DNA of 51,772 nt from JAKVCB01 sp963578605 (GTDB lineage Bacteria > Planctomycetota > Planctomycetia > Pirellulales > Lacipirellulaceae): contig CAUZEA010000034.1 of assembly GCA_963578605.1 (NCBI GenBank), positions 1 to 51,772 on the forward strand, read 5' to 3'. The translations under genes were made by a program, and so were the position numbers. A model generated the notes under the pieces. It ran no database searches and had not been told where the DNA came from. It saw nothing but the letters and a program-made list of their open reading frames with translations. Shown here piece by piece: positions 7,556-16,476 of the stretch. Numbering within the stretch: the first letter of the stretch is position 1; the number at the start of each line of letters is the position of its first letter.

Positions 7556-8650
7556 TCACAGGCACAAAATACAATCATCCAGCTGCTTGGGCAGGTCGGA
7601 CAATACTTCATGCCCGCCACGAGTGACGAGCACATCGTCCTCGATCCGAACTCCACCCCATCCGGGAAGGTAAATGCCTGGCTCGACCGTTACGATCATA
7701 CCAGGCCGAAGTTCCAGCTTTTGATTCTGGCTCAGCCGCGGCCCTTCATGAATCTCTAACCCGAGGCCGTGCCCTAAACCGTGACCAAATGCTTTATCAA
7801 AACCAGCTTTGCGGATAACGGTGCGGGCAACCGAGTCGATGGCCTCGCAGGTTACGCCTGGGCATATTAAATCAATCGCGGCAAGTTGTGCGTTAAGAAC
7901 CACATCGTATGTTTTTCGAAGTTTCGGCGAAATTCTACCGATCACCAAGACCCTCGTCAAGTCGCTCATATATCGCCCAGTGTGAGCACCCCAATCGATC
8001 AGGCTGAAGTTGGCGGTCCCAATTTTTCGCTGGGTGGGCGTTGCGTGAGGTAATGCAGAGCGAGCCCCGACCGCTACAATTGCAGGGAAACTCAGCGCCC
8101 GAGCCCCGAAACGTCGTGCCTGGTATTCCAGCTCTGCCGCGATTTCAAGCTCGGTCATTTCGGGGGTCAACAGTGACCGCACCGCGTTGAACGCTCGCTC
8201 TGCCTGGCGGCAAGCGAGCCGCGTATCGTCAATTTCCGTGCGATCTTTCACCAGCCGGAGTTGTTCGACGAGATCGTCGATCGGGATGCGTTGTACGTCT
8301 GGTGCACCATTGGCGAGCTTGCGGTCTTCAAGCAGGGTCATGGACCCTGACTCAACCCCAAGTCGCTCGATTTTGGCGGCGGTTACCGATTTGATCACCG
8401 CATCAGGCATCGATTCTCCCGGATCGCGGGTGAAGCGATTCAGCCCGGGGCATTCTTCTTCCAGTTGGGTCGTGTAGCGAGGATCGGTCAAGAGCAACTG
8501 GCTGTCACCACTCACCAGTAGGTAGCTGTCGTCCCCGCTAAAACCTGTGAGGTAAGTTACGTTGGTAAAGTTCGTTACGAGTAAGGCATCGAGCTTTGCC
8601 CGGCGAATCAACTGGCGAAGCTTATTGCGACGCAATTCGTGAATATTCAT
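7556..8650 (-). CDS. M24 family aminopeptidase P / prolidase-like peptidase
   Basis: A metallopeptidase that would cleave X-Pro bonds in peptides. With the start at 8650 it has 364 residues: an N-terminal creatinase-like domain (NVTYLTGFSGDDSYLLV) and a C-terminal pita-bread domain. The dinuclear metal ligands are visible: Asp in LIDWGAHTGRYMSDLTRV (two), His in FGHGLGHGLGLEIHEGP, Glu in VTVEPGIYL and Glu in GVRIEDDVLV. Start at 8650 is preferred over 8671 because GACGGGAAGTTAAAC precedes it. It lies 99 bp upstream of accB; in many bacteria this peptidase, efp and accBC are neighbours, but efp is absent here. Confidence 0.9.
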   Translation of the reverse strand: MNIHELRRNKLRQLIRRAKLDALLVTNFTNVTYLTGFSGDDSYLLVSGDSQLLLTDPRYTTQLEEECPGLNRFTRDPGESMPDAVIKSVTAAKIERLGVESGSMTLLEDRKLANGAPDVQRIPIDDLVEQLRLVKDRTEIDDTRLACRQAERAFNAVRSLLTPEMTELEIAAELEYQARRFGARALSFPAIVAVGARSALPHATPTQRKIGTANFSLIDWGAHTGRYMSDLTRVLVIGRISPKLRKTYDVVLNAQLAAIDLICPGVTCEAIDSVARTVIRKAGFDKAFGHGLGHGLGLEIHEGPRLSQNQKLELRPGMIVTVEPGIYLPGWGGVRIEDDVLVTRGGHEVLSDLPKQLDDCILCL

Positions 8651-8898
8651 GTTTAACTTCCCGTCGGACATCGTGACGGCTGGCCAAGGTCTTGCCAGCC
8701 TGACGTGCTAGTTCCGCTGCCAACTCCAAGGAAAGGCTACGGGGTGCTTTTTAACCCGAGATTTCGATGAACATGATGACTGACAAAAACCACCTATTCC
8801 CTCCCCCCGCAAGTAGGCCGGCTGCTGTCGCCGAAGCCAAGAACCTGCTACGTTAGATCTCAGACAGTTTTCCCTCTGACACAATATGATGAGTCAGT

Positions 8899-9300
8899 AT
8901 GTATTTTGTTACCCGCGAAATCGATTTTTGTTATGGGCATCGGCTTCTCGATTACGATGGCAAGTGTCGTTATCTGCACGGCCATAATGGAAAAGCTGTG
9001 CTCACTTTTCAAAGTGACGAGCTTGATCATCGGGGGATGGTTCTCGATTTTTCCGACATCAAACGTGCCGTGCGCGGCTGGATCGACGAGAACCTCGACC
9101 ACCGTATGATTCTCAACCGGGCCGACCCAGTTGTACCGTTGTTACAGGAACTTGGCGAACCTCTCTATTTGCTCGATGCGAACCCAACGGCTGAGCACAT
9201 CTCCCAGTTGATCTTTACGAAGACCAAGGATTTGGGTTTTCCAATCGTTGAGTCGCGTTTGTGGGAGACGCCCAAGTGCTTTGCGAGCTACCGAGAGTAG
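8899..9300 (+). CDS. queD: 6-carboxytetrahydropterin synthase / 6-pyruvoyltetrahydropterin synthase-like
   Basis: A 133-residue T-fold enzyme. The zinc ligands are His14 (CYGHRL), His27 and His29 (LHGHNG); Cys23 (GKCRYLHGH) is the catalytic thiol of QueD/PTPS. LDHRMIL supplies the second catalytic His and WETP near the end holds the pterin-anchoring Glu. In bacteria this family most often makes 6-carboxy-5,6,7,8-tetrahydropterin for queuosine and other 7-deazapurines. No other queuosine gene is nearby, so the exact product (QueD or PTPS-like) is not settled by context. Confidence 0.85.
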   Translation: MYFVTREIDFCYGHRLLDYDGKCRYLHGHNGKAVLTFQSDELDHRGMVLDFSDIKRAVRGWIDENLDHRMILNRADPVVPLLQELGEPLYLLDANPTAEHISQLIFTKTKDLGFPIVESRLWETPKCFASYRE

Positions 9301-9935
9301 GTTTCTCTGATCGCCAGCTCAGTCAGTGACTTTTCACGCTGGGATTAACTCTTCACCACGCTTCCTGTGCGAACTGCCGTTCTTGCGGTTGGAGGGTCAA
9401 TTGACCGTTACGCTCAGTAAACGGCGGGAGAAAATATAAGCAGCCCGGGCGACTCCGTTGAGCCGTCACCGGACTGCGTTCCCCCCTGAGAATTTCGCGT
9501 TGTTGGGTCAGAGGATCTCCGGGGTTCCGTTATCGTGGTTAACACCTTGTCGTTTCGAGGCAGCTTGGCTTGCTGGGTGAAGCGATCCGAGTCCCCGTCG
9601 CAATGGCCTTCGTCTTTTCCCGGTAAGTAGCTTCTCTTGGCTACGTTATCGGCATGCTATCGTGGCCAACTTTGGTCAACTGCGACGAATCTACGGGATT
9701 TAAGGATTGGGCAAGGCCGGGTAATCCTAGCAGTTGTCCTCAATGGAGTCTGCCGGTTATGCCGATATGGACGTCGAGTGTAGATATGTCCGGCTGTGGC
9801 CGATAAGACGGAGTTTCTGTCATTGTTGGATCCACGGCAACCATACCCCGCGGTGGTTCCCATCCGGGTCAATGGGGGCTGGGGCTCGGGAGTACAGGGG
9901 ACTTCTATCTGGTGTGTTGAGAAAGGACTTTCGCC
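9301..9935. other. 635-bp intergenic region with two hairpins
   Basis: No convincing coding frame. Two inverted repeats are visible: 9441-9476 (CAG...CTG outer stem with CCGG/CCGG and an inner CTC/GAG hairpin) and 9828-9865 (GGAT/ATCC outer, AACCA/TGGTT inner), the second about 70 bp before the motor-like operon. They may belong to the leader of that operon or be an unrecognised structured RNA. AAAGGA stands 10 nt before the GTG at 9936. Confidence 0.4.
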
Positions 9936-11585
9936 GTGACACGTATTGCGTCTTTTTCGGAATGGATATCACGCCAGCCACTCGTGTGGGGTGGGCTTGC
10001 CTGCCTGGCCTTTTACGCCGCGATACGGCAAGGTCTCATTGATAGCCCGCTGGTCGTCCGCTACGCCGACAGTCACGTTGTTGAATACGTCACGATTGCG
10101 TTGTTCTTCATTGGCCTGGCCGCCCTGACCCTGCGGTTGGTCAGTCTTGTGGTTCAGTACGGCGTATTTCATCGCGAATTGTTGGAGCCTATCCCTTCAG
10201 GTGGTCAGGCACCTGCGGAAGCAGGCCGGCTGTTGGACAAGCTTGCCTTGCTTCCCGACTACGTGAAGCAGAGTTACCTTGTCGAACGACTTCGCCGGGC
10301 ACTCGAATACGTTTTTCGCAAGGACTCCGCCGACGATCTCGATCGCCACATGCAGCAGCTTGAAGAAGCCGACGCGATTCGCATGTCGAATGGATATGCA
10401 ATGGTTCGGATCGTAGTCTGGGCAATACCAATCCTGGGTTTTTTGGGTACTGTTATCGGGATCACGATGGCCATCGCCAAGCTTTCCCCTGAAGCGTTGG
10501 AGACATCTTTAACCGACGTGACCTCGCGGCTGGGACTGGCGTTCGACACCACAGCGTTGGCGCTCTCACTGTCGATGGTTCTGATGTTCTTTAAATTCTG
10601 GGTCGAGCGCGTGGAAGATAACCTGCTGGAAAAAGTCGACAAGTGGACAGCAGAAGAATTGGTGGGCCGGTTCTACCAGTCCGGTACTGGGAGTGATCCG
10701 AACGTTGCCGCGGTCCGTCTCATGTCGAAGCAAGTGGTTGAAGCGGTCGAAGCAATGGCAGCGAAGCAGGCAAAAGTGTGGAAGTCGTCGATCGAAGAAA
10801 CTCACCAGCAGTGGGCTGAAGTGACCGGGGAGACGGGTAAAGTGGTGGAACAGTCGCTCGCGGGTGCGATGACAAAAGCGGGTGAGGCACACGCCAGAGC
10901 ATTAAATCAGGGAGCACTGAAACACTTGGACGTGGCTGCCGACGCCGCACGTGAAAATGCCGAACGGTTTGGACAGGCCATGGCTAAATTTGAAGCTAGC
11001 GCCGAGCAACACGTGCAGCAGCTAACGGCCGCAACCGGAGAGCACGCAAAGCGGTTCGCCGACGAAACGGGCAAAACGGCAGAGCGACTTCGGCTTGGGC
11101 TGGAAAAGTTTGCTGAACTTTTGATCGAGGTATTGGAGCAACACGGGGAGTTACTTACCCGCAGTGAAAAGGAGATGGCTCAAGAAAACCGGCAGCACCT
11201 CTCGGAAGTACAGGGGGTTCTGGGGGAGGTGATGACCTTTGCGGCAGATCGTCACGAGGTGTTCATTAAGTCAAACGAAGTCCTGCTTCAGCAAACGCAG
11301 AACGCCGTTGCCGAAACAACCGACATTTCGCTGCAGCAACAACAGCACCTGCTCAAGCAGGGAGAGGTTCTTTTGAAGATTGTCGACGCGACTGGACAGG
11401 TGCACAAGCTTGAGGAGGTCCTCAGTCGTAATCTTGCGACAGTCGGTCGGTCTGGGAACTTCGAGGAGACACTGGTAAGCCTGACGGCTGCGGTGCAACT
11501 GTTGTCTGCCCGACTTGGGCACTTCAACCCAGGAGCTACCAGCCACGACGTCCGATTGGGTGATTCGAAAAGTGACGCCGCATGA
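9936..11585 (+). CDS. MotA/TolQ/ExbB-like proton channel subunit with long coiled-coil tail
   Basis: A 549-residue inner-membrane protein, first gene of a three-gene operon. Predicted spans: 16-31, 50-76, 154-182 and 199-222. The last two carry the TolQ/MotA signature (AIPILGFLGTVIGITMAIA, then LTDVTSRLGLAFDTTALALS). Residues about 230-549 are a long, charged, Ala/Glu/Gln-rich coiled coil predicted to lie in the cytoplasm, far longer than in TolQ, ExbB or MotA; tails of this kind are known from ZorA of the Zorya system. GTG start with AAAGGA upstream. The next gene overlaps by ATGA. Inferred role: stator-like channel that turns ion flow into movement of the two partner proteins. The cellular process is unknown. 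Confidence 0.82.
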   Translation: MTRIASFSEWISRQPLVWGGLACLAFYAAIRQGLIDSPLVVRYADSHVVEYVTIALFFIGLAALTLRLVSLVVQYGVFHRELLEPIPSGGQAPAEAGRLLDKLALLPDYVKQSYLVERLRRALEYVFRKDSADDLDRHMQQLEEADAIRMSNGYAMVRIVVWAIPILGFLGTVIGITMAIAKLSPEALETSLTDVTSRLGLAFDTTALALSLSMVLMFFKFWVERVEDNLLEKVDKWTAEELVGRFYQSGTGSDPNVAAVRLMSKQVVEAVEAMAAKQAKVWKSSIEETHQQWAEVTGETGKVVEQSLAGAMTKAGEAHARALNQGALKHLDVAADAARENAERFGQAMAKFEASAEQHVQQLTAATGEHAKRFADETGKTAERLRLGLEKFAELLIEVLEQHGELLTRSEKEMAQENRQHLSEVQGVLGEVMTFAADRHEVFIKSNEVLLQQTQNAVAETTDISLQQQQHLLKQGEVLLKIVDATGQVHKLEEVLSRNLATVGRSGNFEETLVSLTAAVQLLSARLGHFNPGATSHDVRLGDSKSDAA

Positions 11586-13717
11586 GTCGCGAACATCTTC
11601 ACCACAATTCGACAGCGGTTACGCTGTTCCCGTTCCTGGCAGTGTTACTCTGCACCATGGGCGTGCTGCTACTGATTTTGGTTGTCATGGCAAAGGTGTC
11701 GCGTGACAAGGCACTGCAACAGGCCCAAGCCGAAAGAGATGCCCAGCACCCCCCCCGATCGGCAGAATCGGGCAAACAGGTGGAGCACAAGTTAAGTATC
11801 CTCAACAGGCGACTCGGAAAACTCGAGCAGACACGCGTTAAGACGAAGGAAGTCTTGCGCCAGGATCAATTAAAGCTACGGCATATTGAAGACCATATGC
11901 GACGACTTGAAAAACAACTTGAGTCACTCCATCAGGCTGCGGGAGAGCTTGAACTCATGCATCAAGAACATTCCGATGACCGCATGCAGGCGAAGCGAGA
12001 AATCTCCCGCTTGTATAAACTTATCGACGAAGTACTGGAAGAGATTGCCCGCGTGGAAGAAGACCTGGACGATGCGCCGCGATCCTACGCAATTGTGCCC
12101 TACCAAGGGTCCCATGGTACGCGGCGGAGGCCGATCTATATCGAGTGTCGGGGCAATGAAGTCGTGTTGCAGCCGGAAGGTGTGTTGCTGACACCGAGGG
12201 ACTTTGCACCCCCCCTGGGGGCCGGTAATCCGCTTGCCTCGGCGTTGCGGGCAGCCCGGGAGTTCCTGGTGAACCAGTACCCGGAAATGGGGGAGTCGGC
12301 AGAGACAGAACCCTATCCACTGGTACTGGTTCGACCCGACGGGGTAGGTGCTTATTACCGTGTGAGGGCTGCCATTGAAAGTTGGGACTCCGATTTTGGG
12401 TACGAATTCGTGGACGGCGATTGGAAGCTGGAGTTTCCGTCGGCGGACCCCCAGTTGGCAACCGTTGAGTCTCGGGCAGTTTATCAAGCACGGGCCCGAC
12501 AGCGAATGCTTGCCGCCGCCGCGCCAATTGCTTACACGCGTATGGCCGGTGGTGGAGGAATGCTCAATAGTTTTGAAGTCCAGGCGGGAGGTGGCAGACC
12601 TGGGCTGATGGAAGACGATTTTCCATCATCCACCACCGAACCGCCTCGGCCATGGTCTGCGGCCGAAGAGATGGCCTCGAACGGGACCAGGCAAGTGATG
12701 TCACTGGCTGAGACCGCTACCGGTCGTGCACGATTGGGAGTGCAACAGCAGGCGATGCCTGCCGGGTTGGACGGAGAAGACCAAGCTCCCGGTTTGCCCG
12801 GTTTGCCCGAGTTGCCGTTGGCCAGCAACATCCCAACCGCAGCCACGCAGGGCGGCGGCCGCGGTGGAACCTCCGTTGGCAAGACGTCCCAATTTGCCGG
12901 GGGCCCTGCCTCGGAATTGGGTGCCGGGGGAGCACTCCAACAGAATTTGGAGAGAACCCAGGGGGCCGACTCGGAATTTCCCCACGACGATCCGGACCCG
13001 TCTCAACGAGCTATTGCCTCATTGGTCCCGCCTCCAGTTGCGACTGACGATTCCTTCGAAGCCGACGCATCACAAGCTGGAGACCAAAGCCCTACAGACC
13101 GAAAGACCATGAATCACCGCAACTCGGATCGTGGCGAGCGGGTATCAGAGCGTACAGCGGGTGGGGCCACTGCCCGACGGGGCGACGTTCCAGCCAGTCC
13201 GGCCTCTGGAGGGGGACCGCCTTTGCCTTGGGGGATGGCTTCATCACCGCAAAATAATGGTGGCGCATCCACTTCCTTGAGTCTCACACGCCCCAGTTCG
13301 GAGGGTATGGCGAGTCGCGGGGGGAATTGGGCGTTTGGTGGTGACCAACGTGCCGATATACCTGTCCGCCGCCCCATTCGGGTTATTGTACGGCGGGACC
13401 GATTGTCGGTCTTACCCGACCGCTATGAAATGTCTGGCACCGGTTGGATAGGTTCCGGTGGCAGGGAGGTGAAGCTTCAGGGACCGACGCGGTTTGCCAT
13501 TGACGAGTTGGTGGCTGGTCTCCGAGACCACGTCGAACAGTGGGGTATTGCCGGGAGCGGACTCTATTGGCGTCCCGTGTTGGCACTAAAGATTGCCCCT
13601 GGCGGCAAAGCCCGCGGTCACGATTTAGTCAAACTTCTCGAAAATAGTGGAATTGAGATTCAGGACACCTCGACAGCAAAACGAGTCGACCAACCTGATG
13701 CGAAGAACACACGTTGA
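11582..13717 (+). CDS. Single-span partner of the ExbB-like channel, no Asp in the membrane segment
   Basis: A 711-residue protein, start overlapping the previous stop by ATGA. Residues 13-37 (VTLFPFLAVLLCTMGVLLLI) form one membrane span placed like that of ExbD, TolR and MotB, but without the proton-binding Asp. Then a coiled coil (about 46-165), a globular region (about 165-310: SYAIVPYQG, RRRPIYIECRGNEVVLQPEG, PLVLVRPDGVGAYYRVR), a disordered Gly/Pro/Ser-rich stretch (about 320-600), and a second small domain (IRVIVRRDRLSVLPDRYE to the end). No OmpA peptidoglycan-binding domain is seen. The disordered part would let it reach across the periplasm. Conserved in outline among planctomycete trios (from memory); no described function. 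Confidence 0.75.
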   Translation: MSREHLHHNSTAVTLFPFLAVLLCTMGVLLLILVVMAKVSRDKALQQAQAERDAQHPPRSAESGKQVEHKLSILNRRLGKLEQTRVKTKEVLRQDQLKLRHIEDHMRRLEKQLESLHQAAGELELMHQEHSDDRMQAKREISRLYKLIDEVLEEIARVEEDLDDAPRSYAIVPYQGSHGTRRRPIYIECRGNEVVLQPEGVLLTPRDFAPPLGAGNPLASALRAAREFLVNQYPEMGESAETEPYPLVLVRPDGVGAYYRVRAAIESWDSDFGYEFVDGDWKLEFPSADPQLATVESRAVYQARARQRMLAAAAPIAYTRMAGGGGMLNSFEVQAGGGRPGLMEDDFPSSTTEPPRPWSAAEEMASNGTRQVMSLAETATGRARLGVQQQAMPAGLDGEDQAPGLPGLPELPLASNIPTAATQGGGRGGTSVGKTSQFAGGPASELGAGGALQQNLERTQGADSEFPHDDPDPSQRAIASLVPPPVATDDSFEADASQAGDQSPTDRKTMNHRNSDRGERVSERTAGGATARRGDVPASPASGGGPPLPWGMASSPQNNGGASTSLSLTRPSSEGMASRGGNWAFGGDQRADIPVRRPIRVIVRRDRLSVLPDRYEMSGTGWIGSGGREVKLQGPTRFAIDELVAGLRDHVEQWGIAGSGLYWRPVLALKIAPGGKARGHDLVKLLENSGIEIQDTSTAKRVDQPDAKNTR

Positions 13718-14741
13718 CGATGCCGCTGAAAATGTTTCCGGGCAAGATTCGTTTCTCGACATTGTTGCAAATATCGTCGGGATTTTGATCCTTCTCGTGG
13801 TGGTGGTGGGGGTGCGCGCGTCGCAGCACATCGATAAAACAGTGGCACTGAAAGAGTCTGCTCATGAACCAGCTCGCGATGCTGGAAGTCCGGTTGCAAA
13901 GGTGTGGCCAGCAATGCAGCAAGTGTTGGGATCGCATCAAGATTTGAAGGAATTGATCAGTCAAATGATCAATGTGCGCCGAGAAGCGTTGTTGCGGGAC
14001 GAGGAGCGGTTGCAACTCAATACGTACGTGGCTGCTGTAGAGCAAGAGCTTGAAAAGCGACGATCTGAACTTAGCCGTGAAGAGCAGCACGATTTCGACT
14101 TGCGCCGGGAACTGAATGACGCTCAAAACACGCTCAACGAACTGACTCGCAAACAAGTAGCCTTGCTGACGCAAGCCCCAGAAGTCGAGGAGTTGGAGAA
14201 CATTCCTACACCGCTTGCCCACACCGTAAGTGGGGAAGAAGTTCACTTGCGTCTGGCGGGTGGTCGCGTGGCGTTCATTCCTCTGGACGATTTGTTGAAT
14301 GAATTGCGTAACCACTCAGAACGAAATTTTTGGCAGCTGCGTGATCGCAATTCGCTCGTGTCTACAGTTGGTCCCCTGGGCGGGTTTCGGCTCAGATACC
14401 GACTAGAGAAAAAACGCTACGCTGTGCGGGGGATCTCCGGTACAAGGCAGCAAGGTTCCTTGGTCCAACTGGCACGTTGGGAATTGTTGCCAGAAGTGTT
14501 GGAGATTGGTGAGCCACTTAAGCAGGCGCTACAACCCAACTCGGACCTGATGCATGTTCTGAAGGGGCATCGTCCCCAGTCGACCACCATTACGGTGTGG
14601 ACCTACCCCGACAGTTTTGGCGAATTCCGCGAGTTGAGGCAAGGTCTTTTCGGTCTTGGCTTTGGGATCGCCGGACGCCCGCTTCCCGATGGAATCCGCA
14701 TCGGTGGTTCACCAAGCGGAACGAAGTCTGTTACTCAATAG
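13698..14741 (+). CDS. Single-span ExbD/TolR-like partner with membrane-edge Asp
   Basis: With the ATG at 13698 this is 347 residues and overlaps the previous gene by 20 bp; an in-frame GTG at 13647 is the alternative start. The N-terminus reads GQDSFLDIVANIVGILILL: a single span with Asp at its cytoplasmic edge, as in the proton-carrying Asp of TolR/ExbD/MotB. Then a coiled coil (VEQELEKRRSELSREEQ region) and a C-terminal domain with VHLRLAGGRVAFIPLDDLL and TITVWTYPDSFGEF. The last part resembles the C-terminal domain of the upstream partner in size and position. Final gene of the operon; a convergent regulator begins 23 bp on. Confidence 0.78.
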   Translation: MRRTHVDDAAENVSGQDSFLDIVANIVGILILLVVVVGVRASQHIDKTVALKESAHEPARDAGSPVAKVWPAMQQVLGSHQDLKELISQMINVRREALLRDEERLQLNTYVAAVEQELEKRRSELSREEQHDFDLRRELNDAQNTLNELTRKQVALLTQAPEVEELENIPTPLAHTVSGEEVHLRLAGGRVAFIPLDDLLNELRNHSERNFWQLRDRNSLVSTVGPLGGFRLRYRLEKKRYAVRGISGTRQQGSLVQLARWELLPEVLEIGEPLKQALQPNSDLMHVLKGHRPQSTTITVWTYPDSFGEFRELRQGLFGLGFGIAGRPLPDGIRIGGSPSGTKSVTQ

Positions 14742-14763
14742 CCGACCGTTTTCTGTTTGCCAT

Positions 14764-15195
14764 TTAGGCCTGCTGTATAATGGGGTCAGGCTGGTCGACG
14801 TTTACACGAACGAGGTCGGCAAGACTCAAGCTGGCTAATTCCTGGCGCGCGACTTCGGCAGCACGGGAGAGTGTCTTTTTGAGCTTTTCTTCCGTGGCGG
14901 CCGGCAGTGCTGCGAGTGTCGGTACGGTGGGAATCAATGAATTATCGAATGCATCAAGGACATCCATCAAGGTAATTTCTTCCGGCCGGTGGGTGAGCGT
15001 ATAGCCCCCATCGACCCCACGCGTTGACAGTAGCAGGTTATGCGTGACCAAGTTGCGGAGAATCTGCAGCAGGAAGCGTTCTGGCATTTTTCCTTCACAA
15101 GCAAGTTGACTGCAAGGGACTGGAGTTTCGGAATCGGTTCGCGCCAATTGAAGCATGGCGTGCAACGCGTACGCTACGGTTCGCGACACTTTCAT
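14764..15195 (-). CDS. Rrf2-family transcriptional regulator without iron-sulfur cysteines
   Basis: A 143-residue winged-helix protein starting MKVSRTVAYALHAMLQLA, as Rrf2 proteins do, with the recognition region KMPERFLLQILRNLV and the wing GVDGGYTL. The three Cys that bind [2Fe-2S] in IscR or NsrR are absent after residue 85; the middle reads LAALPAATEEKLKKTLSRA. So it is a cluster-free type such as CymR. It converges with the motor-like operon and has a 510-bp gap upstream; its target cannot be told. Confidence 0.88.
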   Translation of the reverse strand: MKVSRTVAYALHAMLQLARTDSETPVPCSQLACEGKMPERFLLQILRNLVTHNLLLSTRGVDGGYTLTHRPEEITLMDVLDAFDNSLIPTVPTLAALPAATEEKLKKTLSRAAEVARQELASLSLADLVRVNVDQPDPIIQQA

Positions 15196-15705
15196 ATTTG
15201 TGGGTTCCGTGAATTAAAGGGAGTGCTAACGAGAAAGAGCACAGCAAACCTTCCAGTGAAGCCAAACTTGTTGGCCGTGATGGTTTGCTGGGTTCGAAAA
15301 CGCGAGCTGGCGGGGTGCCCCGTTATGGTTATGCGTCGGCGACGCTTGGCCCACGATGCTGTTCCGTGAAGATCTGAGGTATCGTATTGTGGGAAGAGAT
15401 GGATGATACCGTCGATGAAATAAGTCCGTTCCTCTGCGTGGGTTTTAGCATACGGATGCCAACCAAGTCAAACTATTAGCACCGTTTGGCCCGATAAAGA
15501 GGGCCATTTCGGAAATATCTTTTCTGGTCAGGATTGGATTTCCCTGCTTCCTAAAAGATACGGGGTCGGATCGGCTATTAATGGGACGATCCAACGACAC
15601 TTTGTAGGTTGATCTGCGGTGCGATGGACTTGCAGGCAATGCGTTGGTGGTATCTGGGGTCCCCCCAAAAGAGCTGGGCCGTTTGGGGTAAGAAATGTTG
15701 TGAGG
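15196..15705. other. 510-bp stretch without a convincing gene
   Basis: Short open frames only, none with recognisable sequence. The left part should hold the promoter of the Rrf2-like gene (minus strand). No clear hairpin followed by T-run was seen for the lspA transcript ending at 15706. Confidence 0.4.
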
Positions 15706-16287
15706 TCATGAAGTTTTCGTTTCTTCGCCGGCCTCGACCGTGGTGATCGTCTTGGAACCGGGTTGGCGGAAAGTGTGAACGATTAGCAAGCACGCTCCCA
15801 CGACGAGAAAGGAATCCGCGAGGTTGAAATTGGGCCATCGCCAGCGGTCGTTCCATTGCAGGAGTATCCAATCCCGAACGGCGTAGGCCCGCTCACCGGC
15901 GCGTGGCAAAGGTTCAGGCCAGGTTTCGCCGGAGAGTCCAAGCCGATCGTAGAGGTTGCCAACGATGCCAGCCATGACACAACCGAGCGCCACAGTCAAC
16001 CAAACATCCTGGGCGGCACCCAGGCGGAAAAGCCAGATTGGGATGGCAATTGCGGCGAGTATGCTAATCACGGCAAATAGCCAGACCATCCCTTGGCCGA
16101 TTCCGAAAAGTGCACCTTCGTTCAGACTTTTTTGCAGCCCGATGTGTCGAGCCCAAATCCAGTAAGCGTTGCCCCACGGCAAGGCAGACCAGTGGAAAAC
16201 GGCGTGTTTCGACCCAATGTCGAGAATTCCGCCTCCGATTGCCAACACGGTAAAAAGGTAATAGCGACTCACAGGAAGTCGTTCCAT
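15706..16287 (-). CDS. lspA: Lipoprotein signal peptidase (signal peptidase II)
   Basis: Inner-membrane aspartyl protease that cuts the signal peptide of diacylglyceryl-modified prolipoproteins. From the ATG at 16287 it has 193 residues, longer than the usual 160-170. Four hydrophobic segments are visible. The catalytic pair is Asp114 (GNLYDRL) and Asp158 (NFNLADS). The segment between them is enlarged (GLSGETWPEPLPRAGERAYA) before VRDWI, which explains the extra length. The frame is open to 16428 but the family begins at MERLPVSRYY. It follows the dksA-like gene by 190 bp on the same strand. Substrates encoded here include the lipoproteins at 940, 21441 and 43766. Confidence 0.93.
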   Translation of the reverse strand: MERLPVSRYYLFTVLAIGGGILDIGSKHAVFHWSALPWGNAYWIWARHIGLQKSLNEGALFGIGQGMVWLFAVISILAAIAIPIWLFRLGAAQDVWLTVALGCVMAGIVGNLYDRLGLSGETWPEPLPRAGERAYAVRDWILLQWNDRWRWPNFNLADSFLVVGACLLIVHTFRQPGSKTITTVEAGEETKTS

Positions 16288-16476
16288 GAGCCAGTCTCCG
16301 TACTGGTGCGACTTTTTTAGAGGCCTGTTGTGATTCGAAACCGGGGGGGCGCTTGGTGGCAATCGATCGTACAGATTGCAAGGTATTTGGCGTTTTATCC
16401 TGAGGCGGCGACTTTTCGGGAACGCCACGGTTGCTGGCAGGAGGTGTGCGGGATGGACTCCTTGTTTCGTGTAGAA

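Noticed and set aside
9936..14741. Zorya anti-phage system
   Set aside because: ZorA-like tail is present, but the partners lack an OmpA domain and no ZorC, ZorD, ZorE or nuclease gene follows.
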